Assembly (NCBI RefSeq): GCF_001976145.1
Contig: NZ_MOXD01000005.1
Span: forward strand, 1 to 64,000
Origin: Serratia oryzae
Lineage (GTDB): Bacteria > Pseudomonadota > Gammaproteobacteria > Enterobacterales > Enterobacteriaceae
Direction of reading: 5' to 3'
Length of the DNA: 64,000 bases
Below, in pieces: positions 1-9,525 of this stretch (the first letter of the stretch is position 1; each line of letters opens with the position of its first letter). The notes below the pieces were generated by a model that was given only the letters and a program-made list of their open reading frames with translations, ran no database searches and was not told where the DNA came from. A program made the translations under genes and the position numbers.

Positions 1-111
1 GGTGGCCGGGTTCAGGTCATGCAGTCGGCAATAATGCTTTTTAGACAATCCACTCTGTTGCCAGGCGTCGAGATGTTGTTGCCGTTCACTGTGAGAATAC
101 TGTTTTGTCAT
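1..111 (-). CDS. IS66-family accessory protein TnpA (partial)
   Basis: The first 37 codons of a leftward gene that runs off the left window edge. The N-terminus contains the stretch DAWQQSGLSKKHYCRLHDL, which resembles the helix-turn-helix-like start of IS66 TnpA proteins. TnpA is one of two small proteins normally encoded ahead of the IS66 transposase. It begins 60 bases inside an IS66-type terminal repeat, as expected for the first gene of such an element. The family call is by recognition; the transposase itself lies outside the window. Confidence 0.72.
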   Translation of the reverse strand, partial: MTKQYSHSERQQHLDAWQQSGLSKKHYCRLHDLNPAT

Positions 112-170
112 ATTTTGCCTCAGGTTCATTGTATTGAATGAAGGCAGCATGTGGCAGCAGAGTTTTGTTA

Positions 171-196
171 ACAATATGAGTTCGCCGGACGCTTAC
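171..196 (-). repeat. IS66-type terminal inverted repeat
   Basis: This is the outer 26 bases or so of the insertion sequence, beginning GTAAGCG when read on the minus strand. The inner limit is estimated, because the matching repeat at the other end is not in the window. Confidence 0.65.
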
Positions 197-517
197 GGTG
201 AAGGCGTTGGCGGCGGGGAGGTTCCTTTCAGAGGGGTGCTCTGAAACGCGCACTTGCGGGAACCGGTGCGCTTGGGTGTGTGCTCTGCGAGCACATTTAG
301 CAAGATGATTATAGGACAACGAAAGACCGTTGCAAGAAGGTTCTGGTGGTGTGGTTATTGGTGGAATGCTGTGGCAAAAATATTTTTTATACTGTTCTAA
401 TTTGTACCCAGTCTGGCATCCCCACTCCCCTGAAACCAATCAATTCTGATAGTCAGCTGAGTGTCAAGCTGTATCATGCAATGTAATATCGTGAATATTT
501 ATTATATATCTAACCTG
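197..517. other. Island stretch without a confident gene
   Basis: This lies between the IS66 end and the kinase gene. An open leftward frame runs from 439 into the insertion sequence, giving 78 residues before base 204. It could be the start of an island gene broken by the IS, but I see no domain, no good ribosome site and no family I recognise. Confidence 0.4.
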
Positions 518-2677
518 CTAATTACGAGTCCCTTTGCATCTGGGGTAGTTCTGGCACCCCCAAAACGGCCCGTGCTTACCCGAACGACGACGCATTAAAG
601 AACCACAGCGTGGACAATTTGGCACAACAGTTGTCGATCTAACATGGTTCGAAGTTCTATTAGGTAATGCACTACCTGATAGCTTAGAAGGAGGAATTAT
701 TGGTTGTGGTAATGGTTTAATGGGTAGTATTACAGAAGAGACTGGTACAGATAAGCCTAATTCTTTTAAATCATGCTCCGCCTGAGCGCGAATATTGATT
801 GCCTTACATAGGGCACTATCAGATCGTGTTTTACTAGGTAAATCTTTCAGAGACACTTTGGCATTTTTAAGCATTACCAAGCCATTACGGATGATGTTTT
901 CTAGTTTTACTTTCTCAACAGAATACTGTCCATATAATATTTTTTCGTCTGTAGCATCTTGAACATTCGATTTTTGATTATATGTGAATTTTGACTCCTT
1001 CCCTTTCCGCCAATCTAACAGCTTTTCCGTCATAACCTTACCAAACCCTGGCACACGCAGCACATCTGTGCGATTAATATCTGCTGCAGTTTCAATCCCG
1101 AATGATATTAGCGTTGCAGTTTTTGCAGGTCCTATTCCGGATATTTTAGCTTTTCGAATAGAAAAGCTGTCCAAATAAAATTTTAACTGACGCTCTTTTC
1201 GACTAGACTTTAATATAGCTAGATCACGGACTAATGCAATATCTTGTCCTTTATATCTGGCAATTGAGACATCAAGGCTTTCACGAATTTTAATAAACTC
1301 TATCAATCCATTACGCTGTAAAAATGCATCTAATTCATGCTGTACTAGATTGTCAGCTTCTTTAAAATGATTAATAAATTTAAATTTATCTAATTTACGA
1401 TTAGAAAAAAAAGAATATCCCCATATCGCAATACCTATCCATATATAAAAAACTGAAGGTAAATATGTAAAACCCAAAAGAGCTCCACCTATCATTAGGA
1501 GCCCTAATAAAGCACGACTAAATCCGCCACTTTTGGCTGCTATAAGCGCGTCACTTCGACTTTTTACAGGTGAAGGAGAGGGTAACAAATCCTCTAGAGT
1601 GGGAAAATAGAACATTTGTATTTCCCTGATGGCTTGTTCTGTTCCGCTTGCATCAGTTGCAATATTAGAAAATATTGCAGATCTGTCAGGAAACATGTCA
1701 AACTGACTGCTGGCAGACAACTTGCACCAAACACATCCTTTCGCCTTACTGGGATAGTAATGTGTCTTAATTGTATTACAGCTACTTAATGAGGATTCAA
1801 GCGTCGTTAGGATTTGAATCCATGCTTTTGCATTTGGACGAGCGCCAGGTGCTAGGCCAAATGCTTGTTCGAAAGCATGGGCTAAGACATCTGGGAAAAG
1901 ATCAAGTGTTAAAGATCCTGGTGGTGATATTGTTTGTGTTTCATTTTGTCGAATCAGAGAAAATGCAAAACGATTTTGAGCGATAGCTTCGCTCATTGAT
2001 ATATCAGGCCCACTATAGCGCCCTGCGTATGGATGACGACCCATGAATAAAAGATGAAAGATCGCGACAGCAAGACCAAAATTATCATGTTCAATCGTTC
2101 TTTCAACTAATGCGAGATTTTTACCGTGAAGTTCAGGCGGCGTGAACTCAGGAACACCAACAACACAGTGATAAGTTATACCTTTTAGATAGAACTGGAA
2201 ACTATCTGCATCAATCAGAGCGATGGTTGCATCCTGAGCGACCAATATACCTGAATGGTTCAAATCACCTATTACGCCCCCATCTTGGTGCACTTTACCC
2301 ACTGCTCGAGCTACATTTAATGCTGCCCGAACAAGGAATCGATAGTCAGATTTAGGGAAATGACGCAAACGTGATTTAGGGCTATATAGCTCATGCAATG
2401 GATGATAGCCTGAAACAAATCGCATGACGAAACCAAGAAACTTACCCGTTTTATCGGTGACAATCTCTCTGGGATACGCTATCAGATTAGTTTTACTGTA
2501 AAGGGCTGTATCAACCATAGCGCGAACTTTACCTTCGCGCTCCGAGCGTTTATTAACGTTATAGATTTTGACTACTATTTCAGGACGGTTGTTTATCTTG
2601 TAAACTTCACCCTCACCACCCTTTCCAATCAACTCAGCAACAGAAACTTGCTCACTTCCTATAACAATTTCCTGCAT
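518..2677 (-). CDS. TerY-P triad kinase with TM, helix-hairpin-helix and zinc modules
   Basis: A 719-residue protein and the last gene of the triad, starting 2 bases after the phosphatase gene. Residues 1-290 are a protein kinase domain: glycine loop GKGGEGEVY (18-26), ATP lysine K37, catalytic aspartate D138 in GDLNHSG, metal aspartate D156 in IDADS, and PPE at 180-182. The position that normally holds the metal-binding asparagine after the catalytic aspartate is glycine (143). A CxxC pair (C315, C318) follows. Two hydrophobic helices lie at about 388-405 and 408-425, then a charged helical stretch, then helix-hairpin-helix motifs (SGIGPAK and VPGFGK, 510-557). The C-terminus is a topoisomerase-type zinc ribbon (C688, C691, C708, C714). 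The architecture matches the protein family described as kinase plus helix-hairpin-helix DNA-binding protein. Substrates are unknown. Anchored at the membrane with DNA-binding modules, it could link signalling to invading or damaged DNA (inference). Confidence 0.85.
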   Translation of the reverse strand: MQEIVIGSEQVSVAELIGKGGEGEVYKINNRPEIVVKIYNVNKRSEREGKVRAMVDTALYSKTNLIAYPREIVTDKTGKFLGFVMRFVSGYHPLHELYSPKSRLRHFPKSDYRFLVRAALNVARAVGKVHQDGGVIGDLNHSGILVAQDATIALIDADSFQFYLKGITYHCVVGVPEFTPPELHGKNLALVERTIEHDNFGLAVAIFHLLFMGRHPYAGRYSGPDISMSEAIAQNRFAFSLIRQNETQTISPPGSLTLDLFPDVLAHAFEQAFGLAPGARPNAKAWIQILTTLESSLSSCNTIKTHYYPSKAKGCVWCKLSASSQFDMFPDRSAIFSNIATDASGTEQAIREIQMFYFPTLEDLLPSPSPVKSRSDALIAAKSGGFSRALLGLLMIGGALLGFTYLPSVFYIWIGIAIWGYSFFSNRKLDKFKFINHFKEADNLVQHELDAFLQRNGLIEFIKIRESLDVSIARYKGQDIALVRDLAILKSSRKERQLKFYLDSFSIRKAKISGIGPAKTATLISFGIETAADINRTDVLRVPGFGKVMTEKLLDWRKGKESKFTYNQKSNVQDATDEKILYGQYSVEKVKLENIIRNGLVMLKNAKVSLKDLPSKTRSDSALCKAINIRAQAEHDLKELGLSVPVSSVILPIKPLPQPIIPPSKLSGSALPNRTSNHVRSTTVVPNCPRCGSLMRRRSGKHGPFWGCQNYPRCKGTRN

Positions 2678-2679
2678 GC

Positions 2680-3426
2680 TTACTTTCCTGAAATAAGGAT
2701 CAAAGTCTTATCGTCATCTGTGCGCTCGCAAACTGATGGACTGCCAAGAAACGTAGCCAATTGATTTGACAACTTCACAAGTCGTCCCTCACCTGATGCA
2801 TTATCTATGGGACGCATCATTGGTTCAAAAAAAGGGGAATGTGCCGTCTTCTCATGATGTGATAATGCGAGATCACCCACACCATCAGAAAACAAGGCAT
2901 AAGCATCATAAATATGCTGCCAACGTTGTATGTTGAGACGGGGAGCTGGGCTATCTGTTATGAAATAAGTAGTGGACGCGTATTCTCCATTTTCTGGCCA
3001 ACACATTGTCTCCCATTCTGTTCCTTTTCTAGCGACAATAGCGCTATCACCAATGTGTAAAGTCAACACTTCATCAGTTGATATAAGCACAGCCGCCAAG
3101 GTGGCAGCAAACTGTCTAGGCACGCTATTTCTACGATCAGCTAGCGTAAAAATAAGGTCGCGCAAATCGTCAATCCAGTCCATTAACTCTTCGTCAGAAG
3201 GTAGATCAGGATTAGTACGTAACCGTTCCCTGAAACGAACGGTTAAGAAACGGCATGTAAGCCACGCTCCGTATGCGCCAAATTCTGCACTTCCCGCACC
3301 ATCTGATACCACAGCAAAAAGCGCTGAGTATCCAATACGTGATACTGCGCAAGCATCTTGCAATTTATGACCAGATCGAATGTGCGAGGTGCCTATTACT
3401 GAAGCTGACGCCCATTTCCAAACCAC
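2680..3426 (-). CDS. PP2C-type serine/threonine phosphatase of the TerY-P triad
   Basis: A 248-residue stand-alone PP2C phosphatase that should remove phosphate from serine/threonine in a metal-dependent way. The motifs are in order: QDA (23-25), SDGAGSAEFGAYG (41-53, including metal ligand D42), a conserved FAATLAAVLI strand, HIGDSAIV (124-131), LFSDGV (179-183) and RTDDDKTLI (235-243). The metal-binding aspartates are present, so it looks active. There is no membrane segment. It lies 6 bases after the VWA gene and 2 bases before the kinase gene, so the three are almost surely cotranscribed. Its likely role is to oppose the partner kinase. Confidence 0.88.
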   Translation of the reverse strand: MVWKWASASVIGTSHIRSGHKLQDACAVSRIGYSALFAVVSDGAGSAEFGAYGAWLTCRFLTVRFRERLRTNPDLPSDEELMDWIDDLRDLIFTLADRRNSVPRQFAATLAAVLISTDEVLTLHIGDSAIVARKGTEWETMCWPENGEYASTTYFITDSPAPRLNIQRWQHIYDAYALFSDGVGDLALSHHEKTAHSPFFEPMMRPIDNASGEGRLVKLSNQLATFLGSPSVCERTDDDKTLILISGK

Positions 3427-3432
3427 TTACCA

Positions 3433-4110
3433 TTACCCCGCGGTGGCCCATCCATCCGGAGCGGTTGGGTTCTCAAGAGGAACAACATCGCCCGGGTTAG
3501 ACTGTGAAACTGCACTTAGAGAACTGGATAGCCATTGAAATAACTCTTTGAACGCCAATCCCCTGAGTTTGAGAGGTTGCCGTGTTGCGATGTGTTTAAG
3601 AACGTTCATGTCCGCTTGTTCCACACCAACAGCGTAAAACATAAACTCCTTGCGTTCTTCACCTTCATGGACACGGCGCCTAGCCTCATCCCAATTATCA
3701 GTGGGGGCTCCATCTGTAATCAAGAATACCCATGGACGATAGTATTTCACGCCATTTTCACGATATCTCTGCTTACGTTGCTGCAGCATGTTTAACCCAG
3801 TCACAATGGCCTCCCCCATTGGGGTTGCATTATTTGCTTCAAGCGCCTCGGGGTAGAAAGTGTCAACAGTAACAAAATCAGACTTCACCTCAACAGGGCC
3901 AAAAGTGACAACTGCTAGCTCAACTCGTTTTGCTGCCATGGGGTCATTGGAAAGTTCTGTTCGAAGCGTCACAAGCCCTTCATTCAGTTGTGCGATAGGC
4001 GCTCCGCTCATTGAATACGATGTATCCAGAAGAAGAATTACTGGACATCTTTGTTCAGGATTCACTGCAAACTCTGCATCGCCAAAAGGCTGTTGTTCAA
4101 AATTATCCAT
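3433..4110 (-). CDS. TerY-like von Willebrand factor A protein
   Basis: A 225-residue single-domain VWA protein and first gene of the triad. The metal-ion-dependent adhesion site is complete: DTSYS (29-33), T96 in the ATPMGE turn and D133 in ITDGAPTD. TerY-family proteins act as cytoplasmic protein-binding scaffolds; the ligand here is unknown. The start at 4110 is chosen because AAGGA lies 6-7 bases upstream and the protein then begins with the family-typical [15 protein letters not shown]. An upstream in-frame ATG at 4185 adds 25 residues that look unrelated to the family. No other ter genes (terZABCDE) are in the window. Confidence 0.82.
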   Translation of the reverse strand: MDNFEQQPFGDAEFAVNPEQRCPVILLLDTSYSMSGAPIAQLNEGLVTLRTELSNDPMAAKRVELAVVTFGPVEVKSDFVTVDTFYPEALEANNATPMGEAIVTGLNMLQQRKQRYRENGVKYYRPWVFLITDGAPTDNWDEARRRVHEGEERKEFMFYAVGVEQADMNVLKHIATRQPLKLRGLAFKELFQWLSSSLSAVSQSNPGDVVPLENPTAPDGWATAG

Positions 4111-4575
4111 TTCTTTTCCTTGGAGTAAGAACGTTAAGGAATATTGATACCGATCACTGGTGTTCTTATCAACGAAGTCAGACACAACTGACCATTATCG
4201 CACCTAGTCAAAATGATTAAACAAACTCAGTGACTAAATGGTGTTTGGCCTTGATGCAGTGCAGATCCCAAACTTGCCCAGTCAGCATACATTTAGATGC
4301 TACTATACAGGCTAAAATAGGTGTAAGCACCCACCTTTTAATACCACAATTTTTTTGAAAATTCTGCATTTTAAATCCCATTCCAATATCAGTTCATGCA
4401 CACGGTGCAATCTCCTTTTCTCGCTACTCGTTAACAATCGAATTCAAAAATAGAAATTAGTCGCTTTACTGGCTCTATAAGAGCCGATATCAAGCAAAAG
4501 CTGCGTTTTCCAGGCTGTCAGCCCGGCTATGCCGTTCTGACAGCCATGTTTAAGCGTGTTTCTTGTTAGGCAGCG
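4111..4575. other. Intergenic region upstream of the triad
   Basis: A 465-base AT-rich stretch between the integrase stop and the VWA start. It must hold the triad promoter if the operon is independent. I see no gene, no convincing -35/-10 pair and no clear palindrome. Confidence 0.45.
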
Positions 4576-5946
4576 TCAAGGGTACGCTACGCCGGGATGA
4601 ATCCCGCCCTTGACCCCGCGCTGTGACAGTTCTTCTGTTTTGGGCGGGTTTTGGGGTTCGGTGGCCTGTTCCCGCCACTGGTCGAGTCTGTCAGCCCATT
4701 CCTGCATCATGGTTCTGCGTTGTTCAACGTATTCCGCATGGTTGTAGGTGGCTCTGATCTGGTCTTTGTCGCTGTGGGAGAGTTGGGCTTCGATCCATTC
4801 TTTAGGGTAGCCGAGTTCGTTTAAGGCAGTTGAGAGGGTGGCGCGAATGCCGTGCCCGGTGAGTTTGTCTTTGTAGCCCATTCTGCGTAACCCTGAGTTG
4901 AGGGTGTTTTCACTGATAGGGAATTTAGGTTCGCTGCGATGTGTGAGGAGGTAGGTCTGGGAGGCAAAGCGCATGTCGAGCAGTTCCCGAATGACTTGAA
5001 CGGCCTGACGTGAGAGCGGGACAAGGTAGGGCGGTATTTCTGTGCTGCTGGTGCGGACTCTTTTCTGGAGTTGTTTGACGGTTTCGGCGGGAACTTTCCA
5101 CAGGGCATGTTCCAGGTCGAAATGTTCGGGTCTGGCCTGGCGCAGTTCACCCGTGCGAACGCCGGTCAACAGTAGAAGCCTTAGGCCGAGTTGGGTCTGG
5201 CGGGAGCCTTGATAGTGGTGAAGCTGGTGGAGGAAGGCGGGAAGTTCCTGGATGCGCAGGAAGGGGTTATGCAGGGTGGGTTTTTGCGGTAAGGCGATGA
5301 TGTCGAGGTCGGCGGCGGGGTTGGTGTCAATGTGGCCTTCTGCGATGGCGTGGCGGAAGAGTTCGTTGAGCCAGCTTCGGACTTTTTCCGCAATGGAGAG
5401 GGCGCCGCGTTTTTCAATTTTGCGCTGAACGGCAAGAACATGCTGGCGGGTGATGGTGTTAAGGGGAAGCGTACCCAATAGAGGCAGCATGTCGATTCGC
5501 AGGTAGCGTTCGATCTGGATGGCGGTACTCTGGCGGCGGTTGGCAATACCCAGTCGTTTGAGTTTGAACGCTTTCCAGTGTTGGGCGTAGTCGGCAAAGC
5601 GGATGCCTACGGTTTCGGGCTGATGCGGTTGTGGGGTGGCGTGAGGGTGAGTAGCTCTGTTCGGTTGTGCGGGTGTGGGTTGGGGGGTGCGGCAGGTGCG
5701 CGGGTCGATGCCGTTGGCTAACAGGTCGTGGGCCTGCTGGCGCAGGGATCGGGCTTTTTTGAGGTCGATGGTGGGATAGGTGCCAAAGGAGATGCGTTTC
5801 TGGCGGCCTTGCCAGTAGAAGCGGAAGAGCCAGTTTTTGGTGCCGTTGCTGTTGATGTTGAGATACAGCCCTCCTCCATCTTTGAAGGTGTAGGGTTTAC
5901 GGGCAGCTTTGGCACGGCGAATGGTCAGGTCGGTCAGGTGAGCCAT
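4576..5946 (-). CDS. P4-type tyrosine site-specific integrase
   Basis: A 456-residue integrase that should insert and excise the island at the tRNA-Gly gene. The N-terminus has the P4-integrase arm-binding module (LTDLTIRRAKAARKPYTFKDG, with GGGLYL and FGTYPTIDLKKAR). A proline- and histidine-rich linker covers about 85-111, a core-binding domain about 115-215, and a catalytic domain the rest. The catalytic residues are visible: R264 (TGVRTGEL), H365 and R368 (GHGIR), H391 and Y401. GAGG lies about 8 bases before the ATG. It is transcribed away from glyW and ends 465 bases from the triad. It appears full length. The gene is visibly richer in GC than the triad, suggesting a different history. 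Confidence 0.93.
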   Translation of the reverse strand: MAHLTDLTIRRAKAARKPYTFKDGGGLYLNINSNGTKNWLFRFYWQGRQKRISFGTYPTIDLKKARSLRQQAHDLLANGIDPRTCRTPQPTPAQPNRATHPHATPQPHQPETVGIRFADYAQHWKAFKLKRLGIANRRQSTAIQIERYLRIDMLPLLGTLPLNTITRQHVLAVQRKIEKRGALSIAEKVRSWLNELFRHAIAEGHIDTNPAADLDIIALPQKPTLHNPFLRIQELPAFLHQLHHYQGSRQTQLGLRLLLLTGVRTGELRQARPEHFDLEHALWKVPAETVKQLQKRVRTSSTEIPPYLVPLSRQAVQVIRELLDMRFASQTYLLTHRSEPKFPISENTLNSGLRRMGYKDKLTGHGIRATLSTALNELGYPKEWIEAQLSHSDKDQIRATYNHAEYVEQRRTMMQEWADRLDQWREQATEPQNPPKTEELSQRGVKGGIHPGVAYP

Positions 5947-6059
5947 GGCGGGTTCCTCGTTGTCTGTTTGTTCCGGTTGTGGGTCGTGGTGACGGGGAAC
6001 AGGTAACAGACAGACACCGAGCGAAAGGCCCGTACTCTCTGCTGATGAGGAAAGGTGTC

Positions 6060-6103
6060 CGATGGACTTGTTGGGTCCGTGCGATGGACTTGTCAGTGGA
6101 CTT
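6060..6103. repeat. Direct repeats CGATGGACTTGT, candidate integrase arm sites
   Basis: CGATGGACTTGT occurs at 6060-6071 and 6082-6093 (22-base period), with a partial copy GTGGACTT at 6096-6103. They lie between the integrase start and the tRNA attachment end, where P4-type integrases bind arm sites. The function is inferred from position. Confidence 0.5.
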
Positions 6104-6216
6104 ATTTGTACTGGTTTTGAGTACTTTCCAGTGCTGCTGGATGGAACTCACTGATCAGGTTTACGCTTTTATTTCAGTGAGTTGTGGTGCTCAAAGGCAC
6201 GCACTGGAAGGAGAAA

Positions 6217-6292
<76 letters not shown>

Positions 6293-6436
6293 ATTAATCA
6301 GAATTTGCTGATTTTTTTGAATCTTACGGCAAGTTCTCATTGCCGTTCGATGCGCTGCATTCTACTTGCCTGACATAATGAGTCAATAACATTGTTCATG
6401 CACTGCGTTCGTTTGCCGTTTTTTATAGCGTATTGA

Positions 6437-6985
6437 TCACGGTTCCTGCAAATCCTTGCGCGCTGCATGCAAGTATTGAAACATCGACCAGAAAGTCAGT
6501 ACCGCAGCAATATACAGCAGCACAAATGCCACATACTCAACAGTGCGATCGGGCCGCCACAGCAGCCCCACAAGCGACACCATCTGAGCCGTTGTTTTTA
6601 CTTTACCAATCCACGAAACTGCAACGCTGCTACGCTTGCCTATTTCTGCCATCCATTCGCGCAACGACGAGATAATAATCTCACGGGCGATCATGGTAGC
6701 TGCAGGTAACGTTATCCACCAAGTATGGTAATACTCAGCCACCAGCACTAGCGCCATCGCAACCATCACTTTATCCGCAACGGGATCGAGGAAAGCGCCA
6801 AAGCGTGTTGTTTGCTTCCAGCGGCGCGCTAAAAAGCCGTCAAACCAATCGGTTATCGCCGCAAACACAAAGATCACAGCGCAAACTACCGGAGCCCAAG
6901 TGAACGGCAGATAAAACGCCAGCACGAAAAATGGGATCAGAATCACGCGGAACAGGGTAAGCCAAGTCGGTATATTCAATTGCAT
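6437..6985 (-). CDS. pgsA: CDP-diacylglycerol-glycerol-3-phosphate 3-phosphatidyltransferase
   Basis: A 182-residue inner-membrane enzyme making phosphatidylglycerol phosphate, the committed step to phosphatidylglycerol and cardiolipin. It carries the CDP-alcohol phosphotransferase motif [11 protein letters not shown] followed by GAFLDPVAD, with metal-binding aspartates in the family spacing. There are several hydrophobic helices. Length and sequence closely match E. coli PgsA (182 residues). It lies downstream of uvrC and upstream of glyW on the same strand, the standard enteric order. Confidence 0.97.
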   Translation of the reverse strand: MQLNIPTWLTLFRVILIPFFVLAFYLPFTWAPVVCAVIFVFAAITDWFDGFLARRWKQTTRFGAFLDPVADKVMVAMALVLVAEYYHTWWITLPAATMIAREIIISSLREWMAEIGKRSSVAVSWIGKVKTTAQMVSLVGLLWRPDRTVEYVAFVLLYIAAVLTFWSMFQYLHAARKDLQEP

Positions 6986-7043
6986 AATGCTACGGTAACT
7001 GTCTGGCTGGAGTGGAAATTAAGAGTATGTTGCTACATTGCCC

Positions 7044-8876
7044 TCAGTGTTTCAATGCATTGTAGATCTTTTCTGCCAATGCTTGTGAAATACCCGGCAC
7101 TTTTGCAATTTCCTCAACGCTGGCGTTCAATAATGGTTGAAGTCCACCCATATACTTCAACAGCACCTGACGCCGTTTTGGCCCAACGCCTTCGATCAAC
7201 TCCAAGGCACTGGTGTTTTTAACTTTTGCCCGCTTCTGACGATGGCCAGCGATCGCATGGTTGTGTGAATCATCACGAATATGCTGGATCACATGCAATG
7301 CGGGTGAATCTGGCGGCAGTGAAATCCCCTCACCTTCCGGCACAAAGAACAGGGTTTCTAACCCGGGTTTACGATCGCTACCTTTGGCTATGCCGATCAG
7401 CAACGGCCGGCTTTTGTCCCAGGTGACATTCAGCGAATTGAATACCTCGATCGCCATGCCCAGTTGCCCCTTGCCACCATCAATAAAGATCACATCAGGG
7501 ATCTTTTGCTCTTCTAACGCTTTACCATAGCGGCGTTTCAATACTTGCGTCATCGCCGCATAGTCATCGCCCGGCGTAATGCCCGTGATATTGTAACGAC
7601 GATATTCTGAACGCAGCGGCCCATTGCCATCGAACACGACACAGGATGCTACCGTCTGCTCACCCATGGTGTGGCTGATATCAAAACACTCCATCCGGTT
7701 AATCTCGGAAAGGTTGAGCAATTTTGCCAGTTCCACCAAGCGCTGATGAATTGTCGATTGCTGGGAAAGCTTGGTGGTCAGCGCCACCGAGGCGTTAGTC
7801 CGTGCCAGTTTTAGGTAACGGGCACGATCGCCGCGCGGCTTGCTCTGAATCTGGATCTTGCGCCCAGCCACTTCACTCAGTGAGTCCGCTAATAGGTCTT
7901 TATCCGGCAGGTTGAAGTCCAACAAAATTTCAGCCGGTAAAGTGCGCGCCTGGCTACCCTGCAAATAAAACTGCCCCACAAAAGTCTGCACCACTTCACT
8001 CAAATCTGTGCCACCCGGCACCTTCGGGAAATAGCTGCGGCTGCCCAGCACTTTGCCCTGGCGTATGAACAACACGTGCAAACAGGCTATTCCTGCATCA
8101 AAGGACACGCCAATGACATCCAGATCGTCGCTATTGCCTGAAACAAACTGTTTCTCGGTAACACGGCGTACCGCCTGGATCTGATCGCGAATGCGTGCCG
8201 CTTCTTCAAAATTGAGTTCTCGACTGGCATTTTCCATCCGTTCAATCAGCTGATGCAAGACCTGCTGATCTTTACCGGACAGGAATAAACGCACGTAATC
8301 TACCTGCTGCTGATACTCTTCTTTACTGACCAACCCAGAGACACATGGCCCCAGGCAGCGGCCAATCTGGTACTGCAAGCATGGGCGGGAACGGTTGCGA
8401 TAGACACTATTTTCACACTGGCGGATCGGGAACAACTTTTGCAAAAGTGCCAATGTTTCACGTACGGCATAAGAATTAGGGAACGGGCCAAAGTATTCGC
8501 CTTTGGCATGTTTAGCTCCGCGGTGCACGGCAAGCCGCGGATGAACATCGGCACTCAGGAATATTAGCGGGTAAGACTTATCATCACGCAGAAGAACATT
8601 ATATCGTGGTTGATATAACTTAATGTAATTATGCTCTAGAATTAACGCTTCCTTTTCCGTATGCGTAACGGTAACGTCTATTTGTACGATATTTTTGACT
8701 AACGTCTCCGTTTTACGGCTGCTGACTTGAGCACGGAAGTAACTGGCGAGACGCTTCTTCAGATCTTTGGCTTTACCAACGTAGATCACCGTACCCGTAG
8801 CGTCATACATACGATAGACGCCTGGCTGGCTGGTTACGGTTTTAAGAAATGCCTGAGCATCGAAAGGGTCACTCAC
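7044..8876 (-). CDS. uvrC: Excinuclease ABC subunit C
   Basis: A 610-residue endonuclease of nucleotide excision repair that cuts both sides of a lesion with UvrB. Residues about 15-95 are the GIY-YIG nuclease ([20 protein letters not shown]). A cysteine cluster and a UVR motif (about 203-238) for UvrB contact follow, then the RNase H-like nuclease domain and a C-terminal tandem helix-hairpin-helix ([19 protein letters not shown]). Its start overlaps the end of uvrY by 8 bases, so the two are translationally coupled as in other gammaproteobacteria. Confidence 0.97.
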   Translation of the reverse strand: MSDPFDAQAFLKTVTSQPGVYRMYDATGTVIYVGKAKDLKKRLASYFRAQVSSRKTETLVKNIVQIDVTVTHTEKEALILEHNYIKLYQPRYNVLLRDDKSYPLIFLSADVHPRLAVHRGAKHAKGEYFGPFPNSYAVRETLALLQKLFPIRQCENSVYRNRSRPCLQYQIGRCLGPCVSGLVSKEEYQQQVDYVRLFLSGKDQQVLHQLIERMENASRELNFEEAARIRDQIQAVRRVTEKQFVSGNSDDLDVIGVSFDAGIACLHVLFIRQGKVLGSRSYFPKVPGGTDLSEVVQTFVGQFYLQGSQARTLPAEILLDFNLPDKDLLADSLSEVAGRKIQIQSKPRGDRARYLKLARTNASVALTTKLSQQSTIHQRLVELAKLLNLSEINRMECFDISHTMGEQTVASCVVFDGNGPLRSEYRRYNITGITPGDDYAAMTQVLKRRYGKALEEQKIPDVIFIDGGKGQLGMAIEVFNSLNVTWDKSRPLLIGIAKGSDRKPGLETLFFVPEGEGISLPPDSPALHVIQHIRDDSHNHAIAGHRQKRAKVKNTSALELIEGVGPKRRQVLLKYMGGLQPLLNASVEEIAKVPGISQALAEKIYNALKH

Positions 8877-9525
8877 TGCTTAACAACGTCTCCGCATTGA
8901 ACAACCCGTGACGTATCGCCAGGTGAGTCAACTCAACATCGCCGCTAATGTTCAGCTTGCTGAACATACGGTAACGATAACTATTCACCGTTTTCGGGCT
9001 GAGATTCAATTGCTCAGAGATCTCGTTCACTTTTTTCCCTTTGGTGATCATCAGCATAATTTGCAGTTCACGTTCAGAGAGCATACTGAACGGGTTCTCC
9101 GCCTGTGGTTCCAATTGGCTCAAGGCCATCTGTTGCGCAATATCGGAAGCAATATAACGCTGGCCAGCATGTACTGAACGGATAGCGTTAACCACCTCCT
9201 GCGGCGCAGCACCTTTGCTCAAATAACCAGCAGCACCAGCCTGCATCACCTTGGCAGGTAACGGATTCTCAGTATGAATAGTCAGCATGATGACCTTGAT
9301 ATCGGGCGCGTAACGAACAATCTTGCGGGTGGCTTCCAGCCCCCCTATACCCGGCATATTCATATCCATCAAAACGATATCAGCGGAGTTACTTCGGCAC
9401 CATTTAACGGCATCTTCACCGCATTGGGCCTCACCAACAACTTTTATGCCTTTGATATCTTCTAGAATGCGTCGTATCCCTGCGCGCACCAGTTCGTGGT
9501 CATCAACAAGAAGAACGCTAATCAA
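8869..9525 (-). CDS. uvrY: BarA/UvrY two-component response regulator
   Basis: A 218-residue NarL/FixJ-type response regulator. Its partner kinase in relatives is BarA, and it activates the CsrB/CsrC regulatory RNAs of the carbon storage system. The receiver domain has the acidic DD pair near residue 8, the phosphoacceptor aspartate in VLMDMNMPG and a conserved lysine in YLSKGAA. The LuxR-type helix-turn-helix is at about 148-205 ([22 protein letters not shown]). I chose the TTG start at 9525: it gives the same length as the E. coli protein and a [13 protein letters not shown] start, whereas an upstream ATG adds unmatched residues. Confidence 0.95.
   Translation of the reverse strand: MISVLLVDDHELVRAGIRRILEDIKGIKVVGEAQCGEDAVKWCRSNSADIVLMDMNMPGIGGLEATRKIVRYAPDIKVIMLTIHTENPLPAKVMQAGAAGYLSKGAAPQEVVNAIRSVHAGQRYIASDIAQQMALSQLEPQAENPFSMLSERELQIMLMITKGKKVNEISEQLNLSPKTVNSYRYRMFSKLNISGDVELTHLAIRHGLFNAETLLSSE

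Larger units (their letters stand above)
1..196 (-). mobile_element. End of an IS66-family insertion sequence
   Basis: The element ends at base 196. Read leftward it opens GTAAGCGTCCGGCGAA, and GTAAGCG is the hallmark terminus of IS66-family elements. The terminal repeat is followed by a short leader and the start of tnpA. IS66 elements make 8-bp target duplications, so GGTGAAGG (197-204) is the predicted duplicated target; the other copy is off-window. Confidence 0.75.

Noticed and set aside
86-439. 117-codon leftward frame spanning the IS66 end
   Set aside because: It reads through the insertion-sequence terminus and cannot be one native gene. Only its part right of base 204 might be a broken gene.
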